Of a DNA stretch of 64,000 bases, positions 23,326 to 35,194 are shown piece by piece. A program made the translations under genes and the position numbers. Position 1 is the first letter of the stretch. Each line of letters begins with the position of its first letter. The notes under the pieces were generated by a model that searched no databases, had not been told where the DNA came from, and saw only the letters and a program-made list of their open reading frames with translations. Where the stretch lies: positions 56,383,740 to 56,447,739 of the forward strand of contig CM036762.1 in NCBI GenBank assembly GCA_020796225.1, written 5' to 3'. The stretch comes from Arion vulgaris (Eukaryota > Mollusca > Gastropoda > Stylommatophora > Arionidae).

Positions 23326-25799
23326 CCCTGCAAGCTGAAGAAATGCTGGTGGGTAATTGGTACAGGCTGCTCTTAGTGCATCATCTCTAAGTGTGAGTCT
23401 GTCAGGCAGGATCGGTTTTTCATTTTTGATAATAATGATAGATGAAAACGTGACTAGATATATTGAACTATAACACGAATATATTTATTCGTGTTCACCA
23501 AAACCAGAAATTGTGATACGTGTTATGATAGGATTTCAAACATATGTTATCTTGTAGATTTCACATTTCTAATTCTAACTCGTCAAGGATAAATATTTCG
23601 ACAACTTCACAGACCTTAATTCCAAGTTCAGTTGCATCAACAAAAGTGAATAGGTTATTGATAAACATTATAGTTGGTTCAAGAGTTGAAAACAGACAAA
23701 ATCTGTGAACAACTTCGAAAGTAAGAAGTTCAAGATGTTTGACAAAACGAAGAAGATCATATACACCGTCACTGATAGATTCAGCAATAGATTTCTAATT
23801 TGGAAAGTGAGAAAGTGATTTTATGTCGTTCTATATTACCTTTCTTACTAATAGATACGCTACTACTACACGATAAACACACAGATTTATTTTTGTATTC
23901 AATGAAACAATACATATCCTAGCATTCAGAGAAAAACATATAGTTGCGTTACCGTTTGGCCATATTTTTAAATGACATGACATTAGTTAACACATGTTGC
24001 ACTAATTTCACAGCTAGCACAGATCAAGTTATAATATCAAATGTTGTGCACCTCTCACAGCTAGCACAGATCAAGTTATAATATCAAATGTTGTGCACCT
24101 CTCACAGCTAGCACAGATCAAGTTATAATATCAAATGTTGCACTCCTTCTCACAGCTAGCACAGATCAAGTTATAATATCACATGTTGCACTCCTTCTCA
24201 CAGCTAGCACAGATCAAGTTATAATATCAAATGTTGTACTCCTCTCACAGCTAGCACAGATCAAGTTATAATATCAAATGTTGCACTCATCTCACAGCTA
24301 GCACAGATCAAGTTATAATATCACAATAAGAAAATAAATAAGATAGATTATAAATAACACATTGTTCCTACTCTAAACGGAAACTCATACACCGCTCCTT
24401 CAAGTATCACGAGTCGGCCGTTAGATCAGAGAATCGGTTCGGACATGTAAGCTGTTTAAGATATAAGTTTAAAGATGAAGTCGGCGCTTTGTGCAGTGTC
24501 ACAACAAAGGATGGAATTAGTGGCAGTAAAATGATTACAAAAGAAAACGAGATTGCAAAAGAGAGAAGACGGTATTCTCGGAAGTGATGTGAGTAAAAAC
24601 GAAGATTTTCTGTTTCTTAGAAATGTTTTTTTGTTCCTTTAAAGTCCCAATTGACGTTAAAGCCAGTGTAGTAATTTCTATCTATTGCTTCCACAAGAGA
24701 CTTCCACTGTTGCCGTACTGCTGCCTTTCTACCAAGCGTAGTAACTTGGGGAGCCAGAAATACATATCGTGGGCGCCATGGTGCCTGCTAGCACCGCGTT
24801 GAACATCTAGGTCCTACAGGATATCCTTTGAAATCGGCGGCGCAGTTCAGTGCCAGCTCACGTATCAGTGAATAGTGAGTAAATCAACTTCCAGCACGGT
24901 CTAGCTGAATATTCGCTAGAGCTACTATTATGAGTGCTATTTTGGAAAGCAGTGGCTCAAGTACACAATTATAAAATGAGAGCAACATGGAAGCCAATAT
25001 TGGCATATTAATTGTACCACTTCATTATTAGATAAGAATTTGACAATATTTATTGCGCAGCATGCGTGACTTATTTTGTGACCTCATTTTTTGTTCTGTA
25101 GGTCAGTCTATTCTCGTCCTATCCTAACACCATCAAAGCCCACGCGATGAGCCCGCAATGCAACAAATGTTCATAAAGTGCAGTACAGATCTAACTCTTG
25201 TGCCGAATATTGTAATTTTAACTCTCTTGTGGCTATCCTGAAAATTGGATCAGCCCTGGTATCTGACCTAGATTTTGACTTCACCTACAAACCCAGTTTT
25301 TCCCCCCTTCTTTCAATTCTGAACCATCTAAACGACCTTGTTCGCATTTTTCTTACATCTGCGTGTTTGACGTTCGTTTTTAAACTGATTTGTAAGAGGA
25401 AGTGCATGCGAACTAAGCGCACTTTTCGAGGGCAAAGCGATGTCAGCGAAGGATCGGATTAACTATGCAATATCATTCATACGGAAGTCAAACCTCCTCA
25501 GTTGTAGAAGATGTTGCATTACAACCACCGTGGCTATGAGTCAAACAACACTGGAGGATTTGAAAGAAAGCTCTGGAACCTACCTTTAAGATGTAGCCTC
25601 CAAGGGGTTTCGTCAACCTGCAGTAGAAAATAAAAGAACACGTGCTTGACACATAAAAAAGAGTACACACTTGTACTTAAGTATGAACAACTGTATATAA
25701 TTACTTCTGTCTTCTTCTCTAATCCTGTTCTACGTCACAACGTTAAGATAAGAAGAGATTTCTAGAACGAGCTTTTGTGAGCGCTTCATAAACAGTGTT
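23326..25799. other. Mostly unexplained sequence
   Basis: Apart from the 47-bp array this stretch shows no repeat family shared with the rest of the window and no convincing coding frame. The 94-codon frame at 25178-25462 has mixed composition and no motif I recognise. Confidence 0.35.
24003..24325. repeat. 47-bp tandem array, about 7 copies
   Basis: Unit CTAGCACAGATCAAGTTATA, then ATATCAAATGTTGTGCACCT, then CTCACAG. Confidence 0.95.
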
Positions 25800-26040
25800 T
25801 TACTGAGTTAACCTTTTGCGTTGACAGCCTTTTGATTTGTATCCATTGTATCGGAGCAACATTGCTCTTTCAGGCGGATTGTCTGTAGTTAATTTGCTTA
25901 TGTGGCCGAAGCATTTAATTTGTTGTTTCTTGATAAAGTTCAGTACTGATGTTGTACCCACATTTTCCCTGATGTTTTCATTTCTAAACCGGACTACTTC
26001 TTGATACTCCCGTCATTCTGCGTAGACACTTCATCTCTTA
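25800..26040 (-). pseudogene. LINE RT C-terminal fragment
   Basis: Minus strand. Reads VVRFRNENIRENVGTTSVLN, then FIKKQQIKCFGHI, the post-palm segment. 5' and 3' truncated. Confidence 0.62.
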
Positions 26041-26404
26041 CAGAGGTGACAACATCAAACAATAGACAACTGGATAGAATCAACATATGCGTTAAATGCG
26101 TCTATATATGTATTCATCTCCTTTTGGCAAGCAAAATTACAGAGCACTTACACAGTAGCTCTTGCGAAAATTTTGTTCAAAACACAAGAAACTATATTAT
26201 TTATTTTCAACTGAATGACTGGAGAGTCTGATAACAAAAACAAGCATTCCCGCAAAAATCAGTCAAAGGCGACACCTTAGGCACCATGACTATGCTTGAG
26301 TATCTAACATAAGAACGTTATATTTAAAAAAGCCTAGAATCTAGCATCTATATTTCTGCCCTCAACAACTATCGATAACATCTTCCACCCCAATTACCAA
26401 TACT

Positions 26405-26672
26405 ATCGCCTAAGCGGTTAACGGGGCCCAAATTTGGGGTGTAAAGAATAGAACCACTGTTACCTGTTAGCTGCCACGCATGTCGTAAGAGGCGATTAAG
26501 GAGGTTAGGCTGAAATCGGATGCACGTGTCCTAAACATGTAGAAGTCTACGCGTTTAGGGGCCTACCAAACCAATGTGCAACGTATACACGTTCTTGGCA
26601 AAGATCAAACATATCACAAAGAGTGATTAAAATTGGTCGTAAAGAACGAATGCAAAGAAGAAGAAGACCAAT
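26405..26672 (+). mobile_element. SINE family B copy
   Basis: Plus orientation: TAACGGGGCCCAAATTTGGG, ATGTCGTAAGAGGCGATTAA, GAAATCGGATGCACG, TACCAAACCAATGTGCAACG, GTGATTAAAATTGGTCG, AAAGAAGAAGAAG. The head resembles tRNA-Leu/Ser (CGAGTGGTTA in other copies). It shares the CGTAAGAGGCGACT and CAAAGAGTG blocks and the tail with family A. Confidence 0.78.
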
Positions 26673-26864
26673 ACTACAGCAACCTCACAGCTACAATAAC
26701 TACCACCACAACTAAAACAACCATTCTCCCAACTACCATTAGGCTGAACATTTCGGATGCCCAGCACTACACATGTAGGGCCTATAAACTATGGTGCAAC
26801 TTATAGTGGTTCTTGTCTAGGACCAAACATATCACAAAGAGTGATTAAACTGGTTGTAACGAAA

Positions 26865-27105
26865 TGTAACTCAAGCGGTAGTGAGCTCGATCACAAACCC
26901 AAACGTACCTGGTTCAAACCCCACGGTGGGCAAATTTGGAAGCAAATTCGTTTCCGTGGAATTTTTACAAAAGGTAGAAATAGACCTCACCGTTCAGAAA
27001 GCAATGGCAAACTACTGAACGTATAAGTAGTGCCTAAAAAATCAACGACTCGTTTAATGAGGTTGATGGCTACGTCCTTTAGGATATGCCACGATTTTTT
27101 GTTTA
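26865..27105 (+). mobile_element. SINE family F copy
   Basis: Plus strand, full: AACTCAAGCGGTAGTGAGCT, CTGGTTCAAACCCCACGGTG, then the body to ATATGCCACGATTTTTTG. It sits directly after a partial SINE B tail. Confidence 0.82.
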
Positions 27106-27712
27106 AAAGAAGGAACGCAAGCAAACGACCACAAAAACTACCACCACAATCATAACAAACGCAATCATAAATGTACCAACAACTAACATAATACTAACTT
27201 AAGAAATACAGAAGAATTTGTGAAAGATTTTCTTCTTGTAATTTAATAAATTAAAAAAAAAAAAGGCTTTAATAAAACTGGCTTTTCTATGGAAAAGGAT
27301 ATTTACAATAAGGGAGACAACTACAATTCATACTACATTGTTGCTGCAAAAGTGACGTATAAGATGTGACAATTGAACACAGAAATTCACTCACAAAATT
27401 AACATTTCACACCAAAGACTCCCTGGAATATGGTCGAAAAACTGTACTGAGTGCACCATCGTTTTCATTCCCACAAAGAGATTCTTTCTTTCAATATTGT
27501 AAACACCCTCAGCCCCCTTTATTTATTGAAATGAATACGAAACTATATAGAAAGTTATTGATCTTCATAATACATTGTTTCTTTCGTTCTGACATATCGA
27601 TCTTGGTTGATTTCGTCATCTTGAGCCAGGATCTCAGCACAGATCCAATGTTAAATGTTTGTTTAAGGGCAGCATAAGGAATCTCTGTGGCGTTGGAATC
27701 TCTGTGGCGTTG
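27106..27712. other. No gene seen
   Basis: AT-rich. The 103-codon frame at 27366-27677 shows no recognisable motif. Three copies of GGAATCTCTGTGGCGTTG occur just before SINE C (27680-27725). Confidence 0.35.
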
Positions 27713-28182
27713 GAATCTCTGTGGCGTAGAGGTTAAGTGCTAACCCCTCATTCCAAAGGTACTCGGTTCGCTCCCTTGTAGAGCCATCCGGATATTTTTC
27801 CAGATTCCTGATCTCAGTGTAGGTGAGATCGAGTTCCAAGTCCTATCGGAGTTGGACGATAAAATGTAGGTCCTGTGTTTAAGTTGAACACGTAAACTAA
27901 TAATTAGCAGTTCAAAATTGAGAAGAGCAGGCTTTAAAGTCGCTGCCAGGGCAAAACTCACTAGAAAAGTTTCAACATTAAAAAATCCTTACAAAATGTC
28001 TTTACCATCTTCTAAATTACATCAGGACTATCGCCGGTGCTAAGGAGTTTGTGCACTGCCGATGTGATCTTCCTGTGTAAGAAAGAGGTCGGAGCACATA
28101 CGATAACTCACCGAAATGCAATGATGATGGTCCTATCAATCAATCAATCAATCAATGAATAGTGTACAATGATGATCGTTCT

Positions 28183-28225
<43 letters not shown>

Positions 28226-28269
28226 GGGTACACTGATGATGGTCCTATCAATCAATCAATCAATCAATA
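27713..28269 (+). mobile_element. SINE family C (tRNA-derived) with (TCAA)n end
   Basis: The tRNA-like head TGTGGCGTAGAGGTTAAGTG has an A-box, and GGTACTCGGTTCGCTCCC has a B-box. A body of about 350 bp follows (GATCGAGTTCCAAGTCCTAT, CAGTTCAAAATTGAGAAGAG, ATCGCCGGTGCTA, TCTTCCTGTGTAAGAAAGAG), then long (TCAA)n tracts at 28133-28269. Other copies: 21745-22175, 14325-14755 and several fragments. Confidence 0.85.
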
Positions 28270-28599
28270 GGAACACCAATAGGGACGACGATAACACGCT
28301 TCACTAGTGGACACATGCCGTGCTTATTAGGGGTTCGAGACTAACTTGAGCCCACAAACTTGTCGGTGTTCACACGGTCAGCGGTTGGATGACATGTTTC
28401 CTGGTCCTTTACTTAGGGATCTAAATTACAGGTACCTCTATAAGACCGAGTAAGACTTGCCTGAATTGAGAGGCACACTGTGATAAGGAAAACAAGCGTT
28501 TACGCAAAAATCAGGCAGAGTTGCAATGTTAGACGCCCTGACTACGGCTGAATTCAAAAATGTGATTGAGGGAACACATGTATGTATATATTTGTGTGT

Positions 28600-29215
28600 A
28601 CTCTTTCAATGTTGCTGTATGTGCGTTATGTCATTTATGTGATTGTCGTTATAATAATAATGATGCTCGTCCGTCACGGGTGATGATGACCACACAATTT
28701 TCATCCAAGGAAATGTAGTTGCGTTACGTTTGTTTGTGTGTGCGTAGATGGCTAGTGAGCCCGATACAGGCTTGAAATGTTCTTGTACAGTGTGGGCAAG
28801 GTATACTTGCACTTGTGGGGAGTTTTACTGCCTTTCTATTTCGACGTTTTTGTTCCATCCGTGCTGTTCTACCTGCCTCGCAGGCCGAGGAACCGTGTCA
28901 AAGAAGTGTGCGCTAGGCTGATCTGCCTTGAGCAACATTCTCCCAGTTGTCGACATGTCAAAGGATTTCATCGAGTTTTTGAGTGTGTCTTTAAATCGCT
29001 TTTTCTGACCACCCCGTGAGCGTTTACCGCTATGCAGCTCACCGTAAAAGAGTAGTTTGGGTATTCTGCAATCCGCCATTTGAGCCACATGTCCTGCCAA
29101 TCGTGTCTGGGACTGCATCAAGATTGTATAGATGCTGGGGAGAGCGGCTCTTTTTAGGACCTCTGTGTCTGGGATCATATCCATTATAATAATAATAGCC
29201 ATCCATCGCACGCGA
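28600..29215 (-). pseudogene. LINE C-terminus with zinc-finger tail, copy 1
   Basis: Minus strand. Reads DMIPDTEVLKRAALPSIYTI, then LMQSQTRLAGHV, then GGQKKRFKDTLKNSMKSFD, then a degraded C2H2-like end (H-x-H near 28700). The same order recurs at 30040-30640. Non-LTR elements with a C-terminal C2H2 finger are common in invertebrates. A second reading frame is needed near 28950. Confidence 0.8.
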
Positions 29216-29570
29216 TGAGGGCAACAGCCTCAGACGTGTGCTGCTGCACCTCACTGGTGTGTGCGGATGTGACTGTAGAGTCCAATCTTAGAACACAATC
29301 CCCTACCACAGATGGGCATACATGATCAAAGTTAGACATGTGGGTGTTGTGTGTTCTGTCTTTTCGCGCAGCTCGTATTCTCTGCGCCTCAATGGGACAA
29401 ATATTCTCAGCTATGCGAGTTTCTCTTGTGTTGTTACACCGACACAGTTGACGATCTTGCGCCAGGGATTCCCAGCACATTGTGTCTATATCGAAGCATT
29501 TCAGAAACACTTAAGAGTGTCTTTAAAGCGTTTTTTCTGTCCAGAAGCTAAACGTCTGCCCCCTTCAAGC
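29215..29570 (-). pseudogene. LINE C-terminus with zinc-finger tail, copy 2 (diverged)
   Basis: Minus strand. Reads FKCFDIDTMCWESLAQDRQL, then a Cys-rich end with TSAHTSEVQQHTSEA in place of the fingers. Related to its two neighbours but from another subfamily. A short piece of the same 3' end recurs at 44276-44400. Confidence 0.68.
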
Positions 29571-29869
29571 TCGCCATGCATCAATTGTTTTTAGATGCGT
29601 TTATCGGGCATCCGAGGAACGTGACTGGTACATCTCATTTGGGTCTTCTGCAACAGTGTGTTTGTCATTATACGACTTATGTGTGTGTCTATGTTTTCTT
29701 AGATGTATTTATGAATGTTATTTCCATGTGCGTTGTGTTGTTTTTTCATTAATATGTTACTTGTGTCTGTTGTTTGTATGTGCGTTGTGTATTCTGTATG
29801 TGCTTATACGTACATTGTCAATATGTATATGTGGGCTTTATGTGTGTGTGTGTGTGCTATTGGTTATTG

Positions 29870-30005
29870 AACCGACGACACAACACTACAGGCAGACCCA
29901 AAGGTGCTCAGTCTCCCCAAACAGATGTCGAATAGCATGTATACTGATGGTTTCTGTGGCACGCTGGTCAAACACACTCCTCACTCTGCCCCTCAGGCAC
30001 CCATT
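29870..30005 (-). pseudogene. LINE tail related to the RNase H element
   Basis: The minus-strand sequence corresponds to the last part of the 54.7-kb element (RDRVRGVLNHRATGTI-like, then LLGEIEHLWVC-like). 5' truncated, about 135 bp. Confidence 0.6.
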
Positions 30006-30039
30006 TCTACTTGTACAGTTTATAACTCTTATATACAAT

Positions 30040-30640
30040 TTATAATAATAATGATGCTCGTCCATCACGGGTGATGATGACCACACAATTTTTCATCCAA
30101 GGAAATGTAGTTGCGTTATGTTTGTCTGTGTGTGTGTGTAGATGACTAGTGAGCCCGATGCGGGCTTGAAATGTTCTTGTACAGTGTCGGCAAGGTATAC
30201 TTGCACTTGTGGGAAGTTTTACTGCCTTTCTATTTTGACGTTTTTGTTCCATCCGTGCTGTTCTATCTGCCTCGCAGGCCGACGAACCGTGTCGAAGAAG
30301 TGTGCACCAGGCTGATCTGTCTTGAGCAACATTCTCCCAGTTGTCGACGTCTATGTCAAAGGATTTCATAGAGTTCTTTAATGTGTCTTTGAATCGCTTT
30401 TTCTGACGACCCTGTGAGCTTTTACAGCTATGCAGCTCACCATAAATGAGTCGTTTGGGTATTCTGCAATCCGGCCCACATGTCCTGCCCATCGTGTCTG
30501 GGACTGCATCAAGATTGTATAGATGCTGGAAAGCGGAGTTCTTTTTAGGACCTCTGTGTCTGGGATCATATCCTGCCATTTGATGTTCATTATTTTTCTG
30601 AGGCAGACTGTGAAAGTGGTTTAGCTTCCTTGCGTGTAGC
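30040..30640 (-). pseudogene. LINE C-terminus with zinc-finger tail, copy 3
   Basis: Minus strand, 179 codons open. Reads GRQKKRFKDTLKNSMKSFDI, then AQDRSAW, then the finger PCRHCTRTFQARIGLTSH with the closing H-x-H. Upstream, in another frame, DMIPDTEVLKRTPLSSIYTI is followed by SQTRWAGHV. It is the clearest of the three copies. Confidence 0.83.
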
Positions 30641-30944
30641 TGATATACCGTCCAAGTTTCGAACGCGTGAAGAAGGACTGGGAGCTCGACATACCTTCAG
30701 TTTTGTGGCCTGACCAATACCACATCTGTGCCAGACGTTTCTAGGTAAAAGTAATAGTAGTCACCAGTAAGTGAATGTATTTTACCAAAATTTTAAATTG
30801 CATCTGTACTTTGCGTTCTTGTGAGATAGTGTAGTGATATAAGGGAAGCAATCGACATAAAACTTGTAAAATGATAAAGTAACCCTCAATTATGTCCCTT
30901 AGTAGAATATTTCTTATCTGTGTTCTGGTAGTACCTACGTCCTA

Positions 30945-31205
30945 GCACATACCGATCCCGCCCGTGTAGTGCCAGGGTCCGCAAGGCAAGCAAAGAATAG
31001 TACCACTGCAACCTATAAGGCATATCGTAGGAGGCGACTGATGTAAGAACTAGGAATCTACCCTAGTAAATAAAAAGCATAGCAGAAATCGGATGTGATG
31101 TCCTACTTGTAGACGCATAACTGGCACAACGTACAGTCGCTCTTAGGCTCAGATCACATAGAGTGGTTAACAAGTGGTCCATTTGGAGCGTTCAAAGAAG
31201 AAGCA
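30945..31205 (+). mobile_element. SINE family A copy
   Basis: Plus orientation: GCCAGGGTCCGCAAGGCAAG, CGTAGGAGGCGACTGA, CCTAGTAAATAAAAAGCATA, CAGAAATCGGATGTG, ACAGTCGCTCTTAGGCTCAG, GAGTGGTTAACAAGTGG, AAAGAAGAAG. This shows the whole element order. Confidence 0.78.
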
Positions 31206-31261
31206 CAGACCAGCAATAAACAGATGCGTCCACCTGTGAATGATAATTGAACACCACTTGA

Positions 31262-31512
31262 CGCCCGATTGGTTACCGGAGCCAAAATTTGGGGTGTAAA
31301 GAATAGAACCACTGTTACCTTCCACGCATGTCGTAAGAGGCGACTAAGGAGATTTAGCTGAAATCGGATACACATGTCCTAAACGTGTAGAAGTCTTTGC
31401 GTTTAGGGGCCTACCAAACCAATGTGCAACGTATACACGTTCTTGGCAAAGATCAAACATATCACAAAGAGTGATTAAAATTGGTCGTAAAGAACGAACA
31501 CAAAGAAGAAAG
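31262..31512 (+). mobile_element. SINE family B copy
   Basis: Same landmarks as at 26.4 kb. It lies just downstream of a family A copy in the same orientation. ACACCACCTGTGAATGATAA-type flanks occur before (31230) and after (31515) it and may be its target-site duplication. Confidence 0.78.
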
Positions 31513-32084
31513 AACACCACCTGTGAATGATAATTGAACAACCTCCAGAATTATCAACTGTCATCTAAGAAGTCCTGGATCAAAGGGTGATACAATTCCA
31601 TTAGGACGGAACAGGCATCAGATATGGAGAAGTAAGAAATATCAGACTCAGTTACATCAAAGATATTTAGCGAGTTGCCCAGGATCGAGTGGTATGGAGA
31701 AATTGCTTGCATGTCCTATGTAGCATATAACGAATGGTACGATAGGAATACAAGTTATTGCATTCGAAGAATGCTGTAAACACTTGACTAGAAAAGATAA
31801 GAAAGAGGAGCTTTTTTTATTGTATATCATTGGCTTTGATATCCTGCTGCCGCCTTCGTCTTGGTCTTCCTCTGATGCTACTGGACGATGACATCATTGG
31901 CAAGAATGATTAGAAAATAAAAAGATTAAGATGGTATGGACGTTTGTAAAGACAGATTTTCCATGAACAGCAAAGGGGAGTAACTCACTGAAACTCTGAC
32001 TGATTACAAATATTGCAATTTGTATGAGAGTTCTCTCTCTTCCTTGACAAGATGACATGAACACATGAGAGTTTCAATTAAATA

Positions 32085-32200
32085 TTGTCACTTTCAAATT
32101 CGTTCCCGTGGAAAGAACGGTAAAATAGACCTCATCGTTCAGAAAGCAATGACAGACTACTGAACGTATAAGTGGTGCCTAGAAAATCGACGATACTGAG
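32085..32200 (+). mobile_element. SINE family F fragment
   Basis: Plus orientation: AAATTCGTTCCCGTGG, GACCTCATCGTTCAGAAAGC, ACTGAACGTATAAGTGG. It ends next to MITE copy 2. Confidence 0.72.
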
Positions 32201-32211
32201 ATACCCAAGAT

Positions 32212-32376
32212 CAGTGGCGACTCGTGATCATTTTGTTGGTGGGGCCAGAAACACATTTTCAGGAAACCATGATGTTGGGTTAGGTTATATTTTAATTTAT
32301 TAAATAATAAATACACGTTTTACATTATTTTTGGTGGGGCCCGGCCCCATTGGCCCTTAATTACGAGCCGCCACTG
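32212..32376. mobile_element. hAT-type MITE, copy 2
   Basis: 165 bp, ends CAGTGGCGACTCGT and ACGAGCCGCCACTG. Flanks CCCAAGAT and CCAAAGAT (7 of 8 match) are the target duplication. Same core as copy 1. Confidence 0.9.
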
Positions 32377-32384
32377 CCAAAGAT

Positions 32385-32700
32385 CATCATCATCAGGTGC
32401 CGTCTCTACATCGAAGGTTGGCTGCAATGAATCTCCAGCATCCTCTGTCTTTCGCCTTGGTGTTGCACACTGCCAGATTGTAACCTGTCCATTTCTTAAA
32501 GTTTCCCTACCACTTATCTCTCGGTCTTCCTCTTCCCCCCTCAACTTTCCCCACTAGTAAATATTTTATCATGGTGTCATATCTTTTTATGTGCCCAAAA
32601 TACTTTACTTATCTGAATTTTATTTCTCTTAATAATTGTTTCTTCATGCCTAGTTTTCCTAAAACTTGTTTATTTGTCTGTTTTTCTGTCCATGAAACTC
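32385..32700 (-). pseudogene. LINE C-terminal tail
   Basis: Minus strand. Readable GRPRDKW-like, then TGYNLAVCNTKAKDR, then RFIAANLRCRDGT. Known LINE-type ending. It directly follows a MITE on its 3' side (32212-32376). Confidence 0.65.
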
Positions 32701-32835
32701 TGCCTATTCTTCTAGTGAAACACGTACAAACAAAGTACTATAGTTTTACAAAATACAGAAACAGGGACGATAAACAGCAACGTTTCGACCAACAAGGCCT
32801 TTATCAAGCAAACGAACAAACAGGAGTGACAAATT
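32700..32835 (-). mobile_element. Penelope-like element end with decayed hammerhead motif
   Basis: Minus strand reads GCTTGATAAAGGCC, a short spacer, then GGTCGAAACGTTG. The family motif in Penelope-like pseudo-LTRs is CTGATGA, a helix and CGAAAC, the hammerhead ribozyme core. Two core bases differ here, so it should be inactive. It is followed by the TAAAACTATAGTACTTTG block shared with 3461-3530. Confidence 0.6.
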
Positions 32836-33059
32836 AAAATGAAACACAAATGGACGACCAAATACCAACGTATCTAAGGAAAATCTGTTATTCTTCTTAA
32901 TATCCACATCTAAAAGGCATCAATTCTGTCTTCTAACTGCTTGTTCATTGTTCATGTTTCCGAGCCATACATTAATATAGAATATATATAGCATTTGATC
33001 ATTCTCATTTTTAGCCTGTCCAAGATATTGAATACTTTTAAACTGTAGTCTCTTCAGTG

Positions 33060-33470
33060 CTAATAGAGCTAATACTGACATATGGATGTGAGTCATGGAC
33101 GGTAAACAAATAGAAAATCCCTGGAGGCCTCAGAGATGTGGTTTTAGAAGAATGATAAGAATCCCATGAACTATTAAAATGACTAATGGTGAGGTATTGA
33201 ATGAGGTCAAGACACAGAGAAAGAGCATCATCAATATAAGAAAGACGCAGTCATCATTTTTCGTATATGTGATAAGAAAGGGAGGTTTAAAACACATTGT
33301 GACAACCGGTAAAATCAAAGGAAGACGAGACAGAGAGAAAATATTAGACAGCCTGACTTCATGGCATGGAAGAGCATGAACATCTGAGAAAATAGCAAAT
33401 ACCAGGGGCAGAGATTTGTGGAGATCCATGATCGACTACACCAGCCGGCACCTGATGATAATGATGAGTC
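33060..33470 (+). pseudogene. LINE family K RT C-terminal fragment
   Basis: Plus strand. Starts with LILTYGCESWTV-like sequence, then KGGLKHIVTTGKIKGRRD and REKILDSLTSWHGRA, then a tail ending SMIDYTSRH. Several stops. Confidence 0.75.
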
Positions 33471-33710
33471 TCTTTCCAAAACAAAAACACATTTCAAAAC
33501 CACTGATAAATATTGAATGATAATATTTATTGATTTTAGATAGTCCAGCTATAATGAAATAAAATGCTAAATATTTTCCACAATTGTTTCATATATCAAA
33601 TTAATGTTCCTATGGCTTACAGCCTTATTTAGTTATGTATATCCTAGCCTCTATTGTTGTATCTTGTGTCATTATTTCTCTTCTCCGTTGCTTGTTTTCA
33701 ATGAATCAAG

Positions 33711-33871
33711 CAGTGGCGGCTCGTGGTCAGTTTTCTTGGTGTGGCCAGACACAGATTTTCGGAAAAATCATGATTTTTGGAGTATTTACTATTATTTGTC
33801 TCTTCCGGGAAGTTATTAACTCTTTCGATATTGGTGAGGTCCCACTGGCCCTAAATGACGAGCTGCCCCTG
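33711..33871. mobile_element. hAT-type MITE, copy 3
   Basis: 161 bp, starts CAGTGGCGGCTCGT and ends ACGAGCTGCCCCTG (decayed right end). Flanks GAATCAAG and GAATCAAA (7 of 8). The middle is more diverged than in copies 1 and 2. Confidence 0.85.
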
Positions 33872-33950
33872 GAATCAAAGATATTTGAAACGGTCGACTC
33901 TCGATGTCGGACAAAGTCACATCATTCTCAACCTCTTCACGATTCTGAGT

Positions 33951-34866
33951 TGATATACTGACTCGCTGGTCACTGTAGCTAATCACGTGCATTGTGTTCT
34001 GAACTGATATACTGGCTCGCTGGTCACTGTAACTAATCACGTGCATTGTGTTCTGAACTGATATACTGGCTCGCTGGTCACTGTAGCTAATCACGTGCCT
34101 TGTGTTCTGAACTGATATACTGCCTCGCTGGTCACTGTAGCTAATCACGTGCATTGTGTTCTGAACTGATATACTGGCTTGCTGGTCACTGTAGCTAATC
34201 ACGTGCATTGTGTTCTGAACTGATATACTGGCTCGCTGGTCACTGTAGCTAATCACGTGCCTTGTGTTCTGAGCTGATATACTGGCTCGCTGGTCACTGT
34301 AGCTAATCACGTGCCTTGTGTTCTGAGCTGATATACTGGCTCGCTGGTCACTGTAGCTAATCACGTGCCTTGTGTTCTGAACTGATATACTGGCTCGCTG
34401 GTCACTGTAGCTAATCACGTGCCTTGTGTTCTGAACTGATATACTGCCTCGCTGGTCACTGTAGCTAATCACGTGCCTTGTGTTCTGAGCTGATATACTG
34501 GCTCGCTGGTCACTGTAGCTAATCACGTGCCTTGTGTTCTGAGCTGATATACTGGCTCGCTGGTCACTGTAGCTAATCACGTGCATTGTGTTCTGAACTG
34601 ATATACTGGCTCGCTGGTCACTGTAGCTAATCACGTGCCTTGTGTTCTGAGCTGATATACTGGCTCGCTGGTCACTGTAGCTAATCACGTGCATTGTGTT
34701 CTGAACTGATATACTGGCTCGCTGGTCACTGTAGCTAATCACGTGCATTGTGTTCTGAGCTGATATACTGGCTCGCTGGTCACTGTAGCTAATCACGTGC
34801 CTTGTGTTCTGAACTGATATACTGGCTCGCTGGTCACTGTAGCTAATCACGTGCCTTGTGTTCTAA
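33951..34866. repeat. 54-bp tandem array, 17 copies
   Basis: Unit TGATATACTGGCTCGCTGGT, then CACTGTAGCTAATCACGTGC, then ATTGTGTTCTGAAC. The period is 18 codons, so a 344-codon frame stays open on the minus strand. Variable sites (GCATTG/GCCTTG, GAAC/GAGC, GGCTC/GCCTC) all change the residue in that frame, so it does not look like a selected protein. Confidence 0.95.
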
Positions 34867-34911
34867 TGGTAATGGGTTTGAATCACAAACCACACTGTTA
34901 TGTTCACAAGT

Positions 34912-35172
34912 GCATTCGCCCGAGTGGTTACCGGGGCTCAAATTTGGGGTGTAAAGGATAGAACCACTGTTACCTGCCGCGCATGTCGTAAGAGGCGACT
35001 AAGGAGGTTTGACTGAAATCGGATGCACATGTAATAAACGTGTAGAAGTCTATGCGTTTTGGGGCCTACCAAACCAATGTGCAACGTATACACGTTCTTG
35101 GCAAAGATCAAATCATATCACAAAGAGTGATTAAAATTGGTCGTAAAGAACGAACGCAAAGAAGAAGAAGAC
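34912..35172 (+). mobile_element. SINE family B copy
   Basis: Full copy with head GCCCGAGTGGTTACCGGGGC and tail AAAGAAGAAGAAGA. It follows the 54-bp array. Confidence 0.8.
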
Positions 35173-35194
35173 ACGTGCATTTATTTCCAAAGAC

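Noticed and set aside
6413..24325. CRISPR-like arrays
   Set aside because: Units are contiguous tandem copies without unique spacers, in eukaryotic DNA.
29656..30045. 129-codon hydrophobic, Cys-rich frame resembling a membrane protein
   Set aside because: T-rich and (TG)n low-complexity sequence that runs into the antisense of a LINE tail; no start context or conserved motif.
33816..34850. 344-codon repetitive protein on the minus strand
   Set aside because: The 54-bp period is a multiple of three, so the frame stays open by default. Variation changes residues at the same few sites without synonymous preference.
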